A DNA stretch of 37,692 bases, from contig JAFIFS010000022.1 in the NCBI GenBank assembly GCA_020831895.1, positions 1 through 37,692 on the forward strand, given 5' to 3'. A program made the position numbers and the translations under genes. Below, in pieces: positions 1-5,690 of this stretch. A model generated the notes under the pieces. The model searched no databases. It was not told the origin of the DNA and saw only the letters and a program-made list of their open reading frames with translations. Each line of letters begins with the position of its first letter. Positions within the stretch are counted from its first letter, which is position 1. This stretch comes from Chromatiales bacterium. GTDB lineage: Bacteria > Pseudomonadota > Gammaproteobacteria > Steroidobacterales > GCA-2729495.

Positions 1-227
1 CCGCCGGCGGCAAGTTGTGCCTCGGCGCGATAGATGTCCTCGAGGATCTCCAGCCGTTCCTGCATCGACTCGAATTCATGGACATCCATCAAGACCGCGA
101 CACCGCGTCCGCGCTGGGTCAGAACCATCGGTCGCCGCGTCTCATGAACGTGCCTTACAAAAGATGCCACCTCGGCGCGGAACTCCGACAAGGGGCGGAT
201 ATCTTCATCCACTCTGACCTTTGACAT
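1..227 (-). CDS. Phd/YefM-family antitoxin, C-terminus off the window
   Basis: Read from the ATG at 225-227 the protein begins MSKVRVDEDIRPLSEFRAEV and continues with a VLTQRGRGVAVLMDVHEFES stretch. The pattern (a polar start, then 'PMVLTQ.GRGVAVLMD..E') is the dimerisation and DNA-binding fold of Phd/YefM antitoxins, which neutralise a partner toxin (often RelE/ParE or Doc type) and repress their own operon. About 75 residues are visible before the left edge, so the normal 80-90 residue length is nearly complete. The toxin gene would be expected next, to the left, outside the window. An operator-like array of GTAC cores lies just upstream of the start. The family call rests on motif recognition only; the partner toxin is unknown. 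Confidence 0.85.
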   Translation of the reverse strand, partial: MSKVRVDEDIRPLSEFRAEVASFVRHVHETRRPMVLTQRGRGVAVLMDVHEFESMQERLEILEDIYRAEAQLAAG

Positions 228-241
228 GGCGACCTCATTTA

Positions 242-269
242 GTACGTTCAAACGTACGTTTTAATGTAC
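242..269 (-). promoter_or_regulatory. Candidate autoregulatory operator of the Phd/YefM antitoxin gene
   Basis: Three GTAC cores occur at 242-245, 254-257 and 266-269, exactly 12 bp apart. The first two form a perfect inverted repeat, GTACGTT-CA-AACGTAC (242-257); the third makes a second, weaker dyad with the middle one. The array begins 14 bp upstream of the antitoxin ATG. The E. coli yefM-yoeB operator is known for TGTACA cores set 12 bp centre to centre, so spacing and core fit the family. Function is inferred. Confidence 0.55.
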
Positions 270-420
270 GCCTGAGAGGATCAGGCCGCAAGCAGGTATG
301 TATGATCGGTGGTCCCACCCGGAAGAAGCCTCCCCGCACAGCAGCATGGCATGAAGCGTGGCGGCGCAGCCGGGGTGACGGGGTTGGGGTCAGGCAGCGA
401 AATCGGGCCAGGCACGCCAC

Positions 421-735
421 TCAATCAGGACCAATCATTCGCCCCAGCTCCTTGTGCGACAGCCCCAGCGCCAGCAGCGACCGGATCAGCAGGTCCAGTG
501 ACACGCTCGGATCACCAGCCTCCATCTTGGCTACGCGCGACTGGCTGGAACGGATCGCACGGGCGAGTTCGACCTGGGTCAGGCCGCGGGCATGCCGATG
601 TACCCGAAGCCCCTCTGCCAGGTTGATGCGCAGCTCGATGTAGGCGGCCTCCTCATCCGACAGCCGCAGCAGCTCCTGTGGGGTACCGGCCCGCCACCCG
701 GCGGATTCCAGTCGCTTGCGTTTGTCAGGCTTCAT
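421..735 (-). CDS. Small XRE-type helix-turn-helix regulator (antitoxin-like, orphan)
   Basis: The start chosen is MKPDKRKRLE at 735, giving 104 residues; an in-frame ATG five codons upstream (750) is possible and the open frame runs further up without coding character. Residues 51-73 (GLTQVELARAIRSSQSRVAK region) are a clear XRE/Cro helix-turn-helix, preceded by a helical segment with LSDEEAAYIELR. Proteins of this shape are common as HigA-like antitoxins paired with a RelE/HigB-type toxin. No toxin gene is visible on either side: 228-420 holds no convincing coding frame, and upstream lies a promoter region followed by a divergent hicB-like gene. It may be a solitary regulator or an antitoxin that lost its partner. 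DNA binding is well supported; a toxin-antitoxin role is inference. Confidence 0.75.
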   Translation of the reverse strand: MKPDKRKRLESAGWRAGTPQELLRLSDEEAAYIELRINLAEGLRVHRHARGLTQVELARAIRSSQSRVAKMEAGDPSVSLDLLIRSLLALGLSHKELGRMIGPD

Positions 736-763
736 TGTCGTATCCCGCATGGTCACGGTCGGG

Positions 764-792
764 ACGATATGCCATATCTGACATATATGCAA
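764..792 (-). promoter_or_regulatory. Candidate promoter/operator of the small HTH gene
   Basis: On the minus strand a TTGCAT (787-792) is followed after 17 bp by TATCGT (764-769), about 30 bp before the ATG at 735. The spacer is AT-rich and carries repeated ATATG/CATAT half-sites, as expected for a site bound by a small dimeric HTH repressor. Seen by eye only. Confidence 0.35.
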
Positions 793-952
793 TGGTGCCG
801 GGGCAGCAGAAATCGCGAAACCAGCAGCCGGGCGGCCAGGATCGGAGTGCAGGGGAAGATTCGTGTTGACTGCAGGAAAATGCAGCGATGCCCGGATTTG
901 TGAGTTCCGGGTGCCAAGGCGCCAAAGCGTGCGCGAATAGCCGAAAGTGGCG

Positions 953-981
953 TTTCCGGGAGCGCCCGGAGCACGTAGAAT
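953..981 (+). promoter_or_regulatory. Candidate promoter of the first hicB-hicA locus
   Basis: TTTCCG (953-958), a 17 bp spacer and TAGAAT (976-981) precede the ATG at 992. The -10 box is good and the -35 box weak. The distance to the start codon leaves almost no leader, so translation may begin on a near-leaderless transcript; no Shine-Dalgarno sequence is evident. Confidence 0.3.
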
Positions 982-991
982 ATCCACCATC

Positions 992-1222
992 ATGGAGTTG
1001 GTTATCAATCTGCACGTCGAGCGGCTGCCCGAGGGAGTCTATCTGGCTACCAGCGAGGACCTGCCAGGCCTCGTCGCCCAGAGGCGCACCATCCAGGAAA
1101 CGCTGGAAATCGCTCGTGATGTCGGCAAGAAGCTGCTGGAGGCGCGGGCCGAACGAAGCGGCTTGCCAAACCTCCCTCCTGCTGGCGACAGCTTCGACTA
1201 TCCGCTGGTCATCGGAAACTGA
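992..1222 (+). CDS. hicB: HicB-like antitoxin (first locus)
   Basis: This 76-residue protein starts MELVINLHVERLPEGVYLAT and continues SEDLPGLVAQRRTIQETLEI. That is the HicB partial RNase H-like fold: a first strand, 'G.Y.A...DLPGL...G/R.T..E....', then a long helix. HicB antitoxins block the mRNA interferase HicA and often repress the operon. The C-terminus lacks a recognisable HTH or ribbon-helix-helix domain, as in short HicB proteins. The hicA-like gene follows 9 bp downstream on the same strand, so the order is antitoxin first. A longer in-frame start at 947 would add 15 residues with no coding signal; the ATG at 992 fits the family start. Confidence 0.8.
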   Translation: MELVINLHVERLPEGVYLATSEDLPGLVAQRRTIQETLEIARDVGKKLLEARAERSGLPNLPPAGDSFDYPLVIGN

Positions 1223-1231
1223 GGCCAGCGC

Positions 1232-1510
1232 GTGGGCCGACTTGCCGGCTTCACCTACCGCCAGATCGTCAGGAAGCTCAGGAGCTTCGGCTTCAACTTC
1301 GACCGGCAGGCAGCTGGCTCACACGAGATCTGGTTCAACCCGAACACCGACCACTACGTGACGATCCCCAACCATCCCGGGGACATGCCCGAAGGTACCT
1401 TCGCCAAGTGGCGGGTTTTCGGGATTCGGGACTGGGCAAAAATTACCCGAAACCGGACACTTGGTACGAGGGGGGTTGCCCCCAGACGTCAGGCAGCAAT
1501 CTCGACATAG
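1232..1510 (+). CDS. hicA: HicA-like toxin with its C-terminus replaced by repeat-encoded residues
   Basis: Starting from GTG at 1232, the first ~58 residues match HicA: 'YRQIVRKLRSFGF', then GSHEIWFNP with the catalytic-type histidine, and 'YVTIPNHPGDMPEGTFAK'. HicA is a small double-stranded-RNA-binding-fold mRNA interferase of about 60 residues, normally ending in a helix such as 'GTLR.IL.QAG'. Here the helix breaks off after GTFAKW, and the frame runs through a diverged copy of the dispersed palindrome (1408-1466), giving RVFGIRDWAKITRNRT and a further unrelated tail to a TAG at 1508-1510. The final helix is therefore lost, and the 92-residue product is probably inactive or altered. The ORF end overlaps the convergent second hicB by 22 bp. 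Confidence 0.75.
   Translation: MGRLAGFTYRQIVRKLRSFGFNFDRQAAGSHEIWFNPNTDHYVTIPNHPGDMPEGTFAKWRVFGIRDWAKITRNRTLGTRGVAPRRQAAIST
1408..1466 (+). repeat. REP-like palindrome, copy 1 (diverged)
   Basis: The sequence CGGGTTTTCGGGATTCGG and, after the centre ACTGGGCAAAAATT, ACCCGAAACCGGACAC match the dispersed 62 bp element. Both outer ends have decayed: GTGGCGGG replaces GGTGCCGGG and TTGGTAC replaces CCGGCACC. The copy sits inside the 3' end of the hicA-like gene. Confidence 0.85.
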
Positions 1511-1701
1511 CTGGAGCGGCTGGTCGGCGGCGGCACCTCGCAGCCCATTGCCCGCAGGCCCTCGATGTGAAACGCGATGGCCTCGCGCATGCTCTGCTCG
1601 GTGTCCTCGATAGTGCGACCGGCCGAGACGCAGCCCGGCAGGTCCGGGGAATAGGCGGAGTATCCCGCCTCCGACTTCTCGATCACGATGAGGTACTTCA
1701 T
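1489..1701 (-). CDS. hicB: HicB antitoxin (second locus)
   Basis: A 70-residue protein starting MKYLIVIEKSEAGYSAYSPD and containing DLPGCVSAGRTIEDTEQSM. The strand-strand-helix layout 'GYSAY.PDLPGC...G.T.EE....' is the standard HicB antitoxin fold, and the length equals the short HicB class without an added DNA-binding domain. It follows hicA with a 4 bp ATGA overlap (1698-1701), so the two are translationally coupled, toxin first, which is the usual hicAB order. It binds and inhibits HicA in the cytoplasm. The gene converges on the first, damaged hicBA locus, with one palindrome copy lying near the junction. Confidence 0.92.
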   Translation of the reverse strand: MKYLIVIEKSEAGYSAYSPDLPGCVSAGRTIEDTEQSMREAIAFHIEGLRAMGCEVPPPTSRSSYVEIAA

Positions 1702-1886
1702 GACTTCAGCCCTGCCTGCTTCAGGATACTGTTCAGGGTTCCAGGCGCCAGGTCATCACCCGGCTTGCCTGCGATTGTAACCAACCCGGGTCGGTAGGGA
1801 TGCCTGAACTGGCGGTGGCTGCCCTTGGTGCGCATCAGCAACCACCCCTCTGCCTCCACCAGGCGCACGGCGTGCCTCACCTTCAT
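1698..1886 (-). CDS. hicA: HicA mRNA interferase toxin (second locus, intact)
   Basis: From the ATG at 1884-1886 the protein is 62 residues, the typical HicA length. It shows the canonical order 'AVRLVEAEGWLLMRTKGSHR' (helix, strand, GSH with the catalytic-type histidine), 'QFRHPYRPGLVTIAGKPGDD' and 'LAPGTLNSILKQAGL' (final helix). HicA cleaves mRNA and is held in check by HicB, encoded next with an ATGA overlap. An upstream in-frame extension (to 1967) has no family counterpart, so the ATG at 1886 is preferred although no strong Shine-Dalgarno sequence precedes it. This copy retains the C-terminal helix that the neighbouring, repeat-interrupted hicA has lost. Confidence 0.92.
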   Translation of the reverse strand: MKVRHAVRLVEAEGWLLMRTKGSHRQFRHPYRPGLVTIAGKPGDDLAPGTLNSILKQAGLKS

Positions 1887-1896
1887 GGTTGATGTG

Positions 1897-1926
1897 CCAT
1901 GGCCATGGAGGCGAGTCGGTCCATGG
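1897..1926 (-). promoter_or_regulatory. CCATGG cluster upstream of hicAB (possible operator)
   Basis: CCATGG, itself a 6 bp palindrome, occurs at 1897, 1903 and 1921 directly upstream of hicA. Repeated short dyads at this position are what an autoregulated toxin-antitoxin operator would look like, but no known HicB site was matched. Confidence 0.25.
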
Positions 1927-2021
1927 ACGCATGTCAGCCGATCCTCAGGTACAGGGCCAAGGCGCAATCGTGGCCTTTTTTCTGGGATATTCCGGCCTTA
2001 GTGAGCCGGGCGAGTGAGCCG

Positions 2022-2083
2022 GGTGCCGGGTCTTCGGGATTCGGAACTGGTGAAAAATTACCCGAAACCGAACACCCGGCACC
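2022..2083 (+). repeat. REP-like palindrome, copy 2
   Basis: A full 62 bp copy: GGTGCCGGGTCTTCGGGATT at the left, centre ACTGGTGAAAAATT, and CCGAAACCGAACACCCGGCA plus CC at the right. It lies 22 bp beyond the stop of the HNH gene and between it and hicA, where it could fold as a hairpin at the transcript end. Confidence 0.93.
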
Positions 2084-2105
2084 TCGTCTTCAACGTTCAC
2101 ACGCT

Positions 2106-3134
2106 TCAGCGAAGCACCTGCTCCCAGCCGGCAGCGACTTGCCGGAACTCGCGCCCCTGAACCCACAGCTGCGCGCGCGATGAGGCCCCCTGCGCGTAAG
2201 CCCACCTCGCCACCACCAGCGCCCGCGCACCGTCGCTGGGCAACTCCCGGTCGTGCAGGCGGCGAGCCAGTTCAGTCGAGTCGATATTCCGCTCCCGCCA
2301 GCGCTCGAGGTGGGGCAACGCTGCGAGGAAGTCGCGCTTGGCGTTGTTGCATTGGCCGTGAGCCAGTACGAAGTTCTGCCCCACGTCCAGCGGGTAGCGG
2401 GCCCAGGGAATGAAATGATCCAGCTCGCCCTCGTTGGTGACGCGGCGGCCACAGTAGAAGCAGGCGCCCTGCTGGTGTTCCCGCAGCACGCCGCGAAAGC
2501 GGTTCAGCGCCTGGCGTTCGATGCCGAACAGGAAGCTCGGGAGGTCGGTGGTGTCACCAAGGATCTGGCGGTTGGCGGCAATGCGCTGGACTTGCGTGAC
2601 CCAGCCGCCGCGGATCAGGTGGGTCAGCAGGCCATGGAACTGGCGCAGTGCCGCCGCAACGCCGGGCAGCAGGATGATCTGGCCATCGCGATAATCTGCC
2701 TTCCGGTAGAGGAACTCTACCGTCTGGTTGCCGACGGTCTGCAGCTTCCACAGCGGCATGGTCCGTATGATCCGGGCGACTTCGCCCTCCAGCGCGGACC
2801 AGGCCCCGGCGTCGGCCTGCGCCTCGGCCAGGTTTCCGTGGTATTGGGCGCGCGCCTCACGGACCCTGTGCACCACGGCGGCCTGCCTGCCGGTATTGTA
2901 GGCAAGCGCCTTGCCGTCCTTGTATGGAAGCACCTGCCGCCAGAAGTACTCGATGAACTTCCCCGCCAGGGCAGTGACGGGCAGGGGCAGGCGGCCGTCA
3001 GGCTGGGGGTTCCGCTCAACGGCAAGATCCGCCAGCGCCTGCAGCAGCGCGAACTTGTAGGTGGAGACGAAGGCACCCTCGTCCAGCAGGCGCTGGAAGT
3101 TGCGCAGGAAGCGCAGATCTTCCTCTGCGCTCAC
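2106..3134 (-). CDS. HNH endonuclease domain protein
   Basis: The 342-residue product begins with a GTG that overlaps the HIT gene stop (3131-3134). The first ~215 residues are helical and unrecognised, rich in Leu/Arg and containing a REARAQYHGNLAEAQADAG stretch. Residues ~225-266 form an HNH nuclease: CFYCG (C225, C228), ELDHFIPW (D239-H240), then FVLAHGQCNNAK with H259 and C262-N263. That order of Cys pair, DH, N/H and CN fits the zinc-stabilised HNH fold that nicks or cleaves DNA. It is the third gene of an overlapping HEPN-HIT-HNH operon. The catalytic residues look intact. What recognises the target, and whether this is a defence, restriction or repair nuclease, cannot be told from the sequence. 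Confidence 0.88.
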   Translation of the reverse strand: MSAEEDLRFLRNFQRLLDEGAFVSTYKFALLQALADLAVERNPQPDGRLPLPVTALAGKFIEYFWRQVLPYKDGKALAYNTGRQAAVVHRVREARAQYHGNLAEAQADAGAWSALEGEVARIIRTMPLWKLQTVGNQTVEFLYRKADYRDGQIILLPGVAAALRQFHGLLTHLIRGGWVTQVQRIAANRQILGDTTDLPSFLFGIERQALNRFRGVLREHQQGACFYCGRRVTNEGELDHFIPWARYPLDVGQNFVLAHGQCNNAKRDFLAALPHLERWRERNIDSTELARRLHDRELPSDGARALVVARWAYAQGASSRAQLWVQGREFRQVAAGWEQVLR

Positions 3135-3523
3135 CGCCTCCCGCTCCAGTAGTCAGCCCGCCCAGGCAACACCCACCGCACACCCCCTCGTGGGTCTGCC
3201 ACATCTCCCCGATACCGCGGAATCACATGCAGGTGAAGATGCATCACCGTCTGCCCGGCCGCGGGGCCCAGGTTCATGCCGACGTTGTAACCATCCGGCT
3301 GGTGCTCCCGCTCGACCAGCGCCTTGGCGACGGCGATCGCTGCCGTCAGTGCCTGCTGCTCCTCCGGCGTGGCCTCGAACCAGCTCTCGACATGCCGGCG
3401 CGGGACCAGCAGCAGGTGTCCTGGCGAGACGGGGAAACCGTCGCGCAGGATGCGCACCGCGGTGGACTCGTGCAGCAGGCGTGCCGGCTCGATGGTGCAG
3501 AACGGGCAAGACGGATCAGTCAT
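3131..3523 (-). CDS. HIT-family nucleotide hydrolase/transferase
   Basis: The ATG at 3521-3523 follows GGTAGG at a 5 bp spacing and is preferred over a GTG two codons upstream. The 130-residue protein has an N-terminal CPFC pair (C6, C9), GHLLLVPRRHVESWFE, and the histidine triad HLHLHVIPR at H95, H97 and H99, which marks the HIT superfamily. HIT proteins hydrolyse nucleoside phosphoramidates, dinucleoside polyphosphates or AMP-linked adducts through the central histidine. The CxxC...H pattern suggests a zinc-binding branch near the Hint/Fhit group. The gene lies 11 bp after the HEPN gene and overlaps the HNH gene by 4 bp. In this setting it may process a nucleotide product or RNA end; that role is inference. 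Confidence 0.93.
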   Translation of the reverse strand: MTDPSCPFCTIEPARLLHESTAVRILRDGFPVSPGHLLLVPRRHVESWFEATPEEQQALTAAIAVAKALVEREHQPDGYNVGMNLGPAAGQTVMHLHLHVIPRYRGDVADPRGGVRWVLPGRADYWSGRR

Positions 3524-3534
3524 GGGCACCTACC

Positions 3535-4209
3535 CTACTCCACCACCGGATAACAGGGATCCCCCCACAGCTGACCCGGGTTCTCCATCATCAGGTGGAT
3601 CACGATGGGCACGATGTCGCCGAGGATGCTCGCACCGTCGGTGACCTGGCTGCGGTTTACCGAGCTGTTCCAGGTGGCGCCGCCGTGGACCAGCTGGTTG
3701 CGCAGCGTGTAGAGGCGGTCGAAGGTGACGGCGAAGATTTTCCTGGTGTCCATGCGGCCCAGCGCCTTGTGCGCAGAAGCCTTGTTGCGTGCGAAGCGCT
3801 GCTGCCAGTCGTCCTCGTCCAGCTCGCCGTTCAGGTGGTCCCAGAACGGCTGGTAGACGTAGTGGTTGTCGATCAGCAGCCGGATCGAGTTCGGGTAGCG
3901 GCGCCAGACCATCTCGTAGAGCAGGTTGGTCTTGTCCGAGTCGATCAACCGGTTCAGGAAGCCGAGCAGCTGACGGCGCTCGGAGAAGTCGCGCCGCAGG
4001 CGGATCTCGTTGGCGTAGGCGGCGTTGAACGAGATCCACAGGAAAATGAAGCGCGCGTCGTGGTCGTGATCCTCCTGCTCGGCCCGCTGCAGCCAGCTCA
4101 GCGCGCGGTGTGTGCGCAAGGCCAGTGGCTGTGCCAGCTGGGCGCGCAGCTCGCGGTGGCGGGCCTTGAGGGCAGGATAGCGAGGGCGCGGGGGATCCTT
4201 ATGCTCCAT
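3535..4209 (-). CDS. HEPN-domain protein (Apea-like), putative RNase
   Basis: A 224-residue protein with RFIFLWISFNAAYANE (53-68) and, in the last third, LYTLRNQLVHGGATWNSSVN. The R170-N-Q-L-V-H175 segment is the RxxxxH motif of HEPN domains, which in many toxin and defence proteins forms a metal-independent RNase site at a dimer interface. The layout (helical bundle, the LW.SFNA signature, then RN..VH, ending near a YPVV) matches a widespread stand-alone HEPN family I recognise but cannot assign a function. It is the first gene of a HEPN-HIT-HNH operon transcribed away from the divergent Xre-RES pair, with 197 bp between the two start codons. RNase activity is likely from the intact motif but unproved. 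Confidence 0.85.
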   Translation of the reverse strand: MEHKDPPRPRYPALKARHRELRAQLAQPLALRTHRALSWLQRAEQEDHDHDARFIFLWISFNAAYANEIRLRRDFSERRQLLGFLNRLIDSDKTNLLYEMVWRRYPNSIRLLIDNHYVYQPFWDHLNGELDEDDWQQRFARNKASAHKALGRMDTRKIFAVTFDRLYTLRNQLVHGGATWNSSVNRSQVTDGASILGDIVPIVIHLMMENPGQLWGDPCYPVVE

Positions 4210-4349
4210 CTTCCTCGTCCGGCTTTCAGCGCCAATCAGTCATGACGGTGCACCAATTGTCAGCCATTGGTCCAATCCTGTGCCGTGTGCCCGGCCGCAG
4301 ACCCGGCCTTCCGCCAGGCGCGGACCAGTAGCCGATTCTCGCCACTTCG

Positions 4350-4393
4350 TTGCGCCCCTGGGAAAGAAAATAGTATTATTATTTCCATGGAAA
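4350..4393 (+). promoter_or_regulatory. Promoter and palindromic operator candidate for the Xre-RES operon
   Basis: TTGCGC (4350-4355), an 18 bp spacer and TATTAT (4374-4379) form a plausible sigma70 promoter in an AT-rich patch unusual for this window. A perfect 12 bp palindrome, TTTCCATGGAAA (4382-4393), overlaps the likely transcription start and ends 13 bp before the antitoxin ATG at 4407. The position suits autorepression by the Xre antitoxin. Inferred from position and symmetry. Confidence 0.45.
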
Positions 4394-4406
4394 GCACCTG
4401 GCCGCC

Positions 4407-4778
4407 ATGACCACCCAGTTCGCCCCCGACCCCGCCCCCGCAGCGGTCCTGACCAAGGCCGTCATCCGTGCTGCCACGCAGCTGGGCCTGTCCCGCGCGC
4501 TGCTGGCCCGGATTCTCGGTGTCAGTCCGGCCACGGTCACGCGCCTGTACAGCGGCGAATACCAGCTGGACGAGCGGCGCAAGGAGTGGGAGTTCGCGCT
4601 GCTGTTCGTGCGCGCGTTCCGCTCGCTCGACTCGATCGTCGGCGACGAGCACACCGCGCGGCAGTGGCTCAACAGCGAGAACCGGGCGCTGAACGCCCGG
4701 CCGGTGGACCTGCTGCGCCAGGCGGAGGGGCTGGTTCGTGTCGTCCATTACCTGGACGCCTCGCGCGGTATCGGCTGA
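4407..4778 (+). CDS. Xre/MbcA/ParS-type antitoxin of a RES toxin pair
   Basis: The 123-residue protein has a helix-turn-helix at about 21-50 (AATQLGLSRALLARILGVSP, then ATVTRLYSG). It is followed by a C-terminal region starting WEFALLFVRAFRSLDSIVGD and containing ARQWLNSENRALNARPVDLL, which is the DUF2384/MbcA-type toxin-binding domain. Such proteins neutralise RES-domain NAD-consuming toxins and repress the operon. The 3' end overlaps the RES gene by 41 bp, which is typical for this pair. A palindrome and promoter candidate lie just upstream. The length fits the family (about 120-160). Confidence 0.92.
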   Translation: MTTQFAPDPAPAAVLTKAVIRAATQLGLSRALLARILGVSPATVTRLYSGEYQLDERRKEWEFALLFVRAFRSLDSIVGDEHTARQWLNSENRALNARPVDLLRQAEGLVRVVHYLDASRGIG

Positions 4779-5445
4779 GGCACGCGACTGGTCCGGCGCA
4801 GCCTGGCGGCTGGTCGAGGCCCAGCACATCGCCGCGACCATGAAACTGGTCGACACCCGCAGCGAGCAGGACATGCTCGAGGCGCTGCTGGAATCAGCCA
4901 AGCCCACCGGTCCCGCGGAAGCCGCGAGGCTGCACTACCTGCTGGCAACCCCTTTCCGCTACCCCGCGCGGCCTGGCGGCACGCGCTTTCGCGGTGAGGC
5001 CGACGCCGGCGTCTTCTACGGCGCGGGCTCGGTGCGCACGGCGGCAGCCGAGCTCGGTTACTGGCGCTGGAAGTTCCTGCGCGATGCGGTGAACCTCGAG
5101 CGCTTGCACCCGGTCGCGCACACGGCGTTCAGGGCCGACATCGCCATCGCGACGGTGGACCTGCGCCAGCGGCCGTTCACGCGTGACGCCGCACGCTGGC
5201 AGCACCCACAGGACTACGGCGCCACGCAGGCCTTCGCTCGCATCGCCCGCGAAGCCGGTGTCGGCGCCATCCGTTACCGCTCGGTGCGTGACCCGCAGCC
5301 GGGCTGGTGCATTGCGTTGCTGACGCCGCGCGGCTTTGCTGGAAACCGGCCACGCGGGGGCATGCAGACCTGGTTTCTCGCAGTGTCACGCCAAGCGGTG
5401 TCGTGGCGGCGGGAGGGGGAGGCGTGGGAGTTTTCGTGGGACTGA
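4738..5445 (+). CDS. RES-domain toxin (NAD+-consuming)
   Basis: The GTG at 4738 is chosen because GGAGGGG ends about 8 bp before it and no other start precedes the conserved part. The 235-residue product has ARDWSGAAWRLVEAQH, then TPFRYP...TRFRGEADAGVFYGAG (Arg83/85, Tyr94) and TAAAELGYWRWKF (Glu105), with the late 'RSVRDPQPGW' segment. The Arg, Tyr and Glu cluster is the active-site pattern of RES toxins, which resemble ADP-ribosyltransferases and deplete NAD+ by phosphorolysis or hydrolysis (MbcT and related proteins). It is translated from inside the antitoxin gene. The active-site residues appear intact, so the module is probably functional. Confidence 0.92.
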   Translation: MSSITWTPRAVSAEARDWSGAAWRLVEAQHIAATMKLVDTRSEQDMLEALLESAKPTGPAEAARLHYLLATPFRYPARPGGTRFRGEADAGVFYGAGSVRTAAAELGYWRWKFLRDAVNLERLHPVAHTAFRADIAIATVDLRQRPFTRDAARWQHPQDYGATQAFARIAREAGVGAIRYRSVRDPQPGWCIALLTPRGFAGNRPRGGMQTWFLAVSRQAVSWRREGEAWEFSWD

Positions 5446-5460
5446 GTCAGGTGTGAGTCA

Positions 5461-5522
5461 GGTGCCGGGTTTTCGGGATTCGGAATTGGCGAGAAATTGC
5501 CCGAAACCGAACACCCGGCACC
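5461..5522 (+). repeat. REP-like palindrome, copy 3
   Basis: A full 62 bp copy with centre AATTGGCGAGAAATTG, 15 bp after the RES stop codon. The left flank carries TGAGTCAGGTG twice, and TCAGG extends the palindrome outwards. The right end is followed by a 16 bp tandem duplication of CCGGCACCAGGCGGTG (5515-5546). Confidence 0.93.
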
Positions 5523-5690
5523 AGGCGGTGCCGGCACCAGGCGGTGCTGTGTCGGATTCATTTACATAAGTTGAAGGACTGGACTCAGCCATCTGGACGA
5601 AGTTTTTTTTTTCAACGACCTAAGGCATCGGCCCGGATCTTGCATCTCCTCCATACCAGCCGAGTGAGTGCAGCTGATGGGAGCACCGTC

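Noticed and set aside
235..420. Small minus-strand frame between the Phd-like and HTH genes as a toxin partner
   Set aside because: Arg/Pro-rich with no toxin motif, no ribosome site, and it overlaps the operator region.
5603..5612. Run of ten T as a Rho-independent terminator
   Set aside because: No GC-rich stem directly upstream could be drawn; it may only be part of the AT-rich leader of the VPxPA gene.
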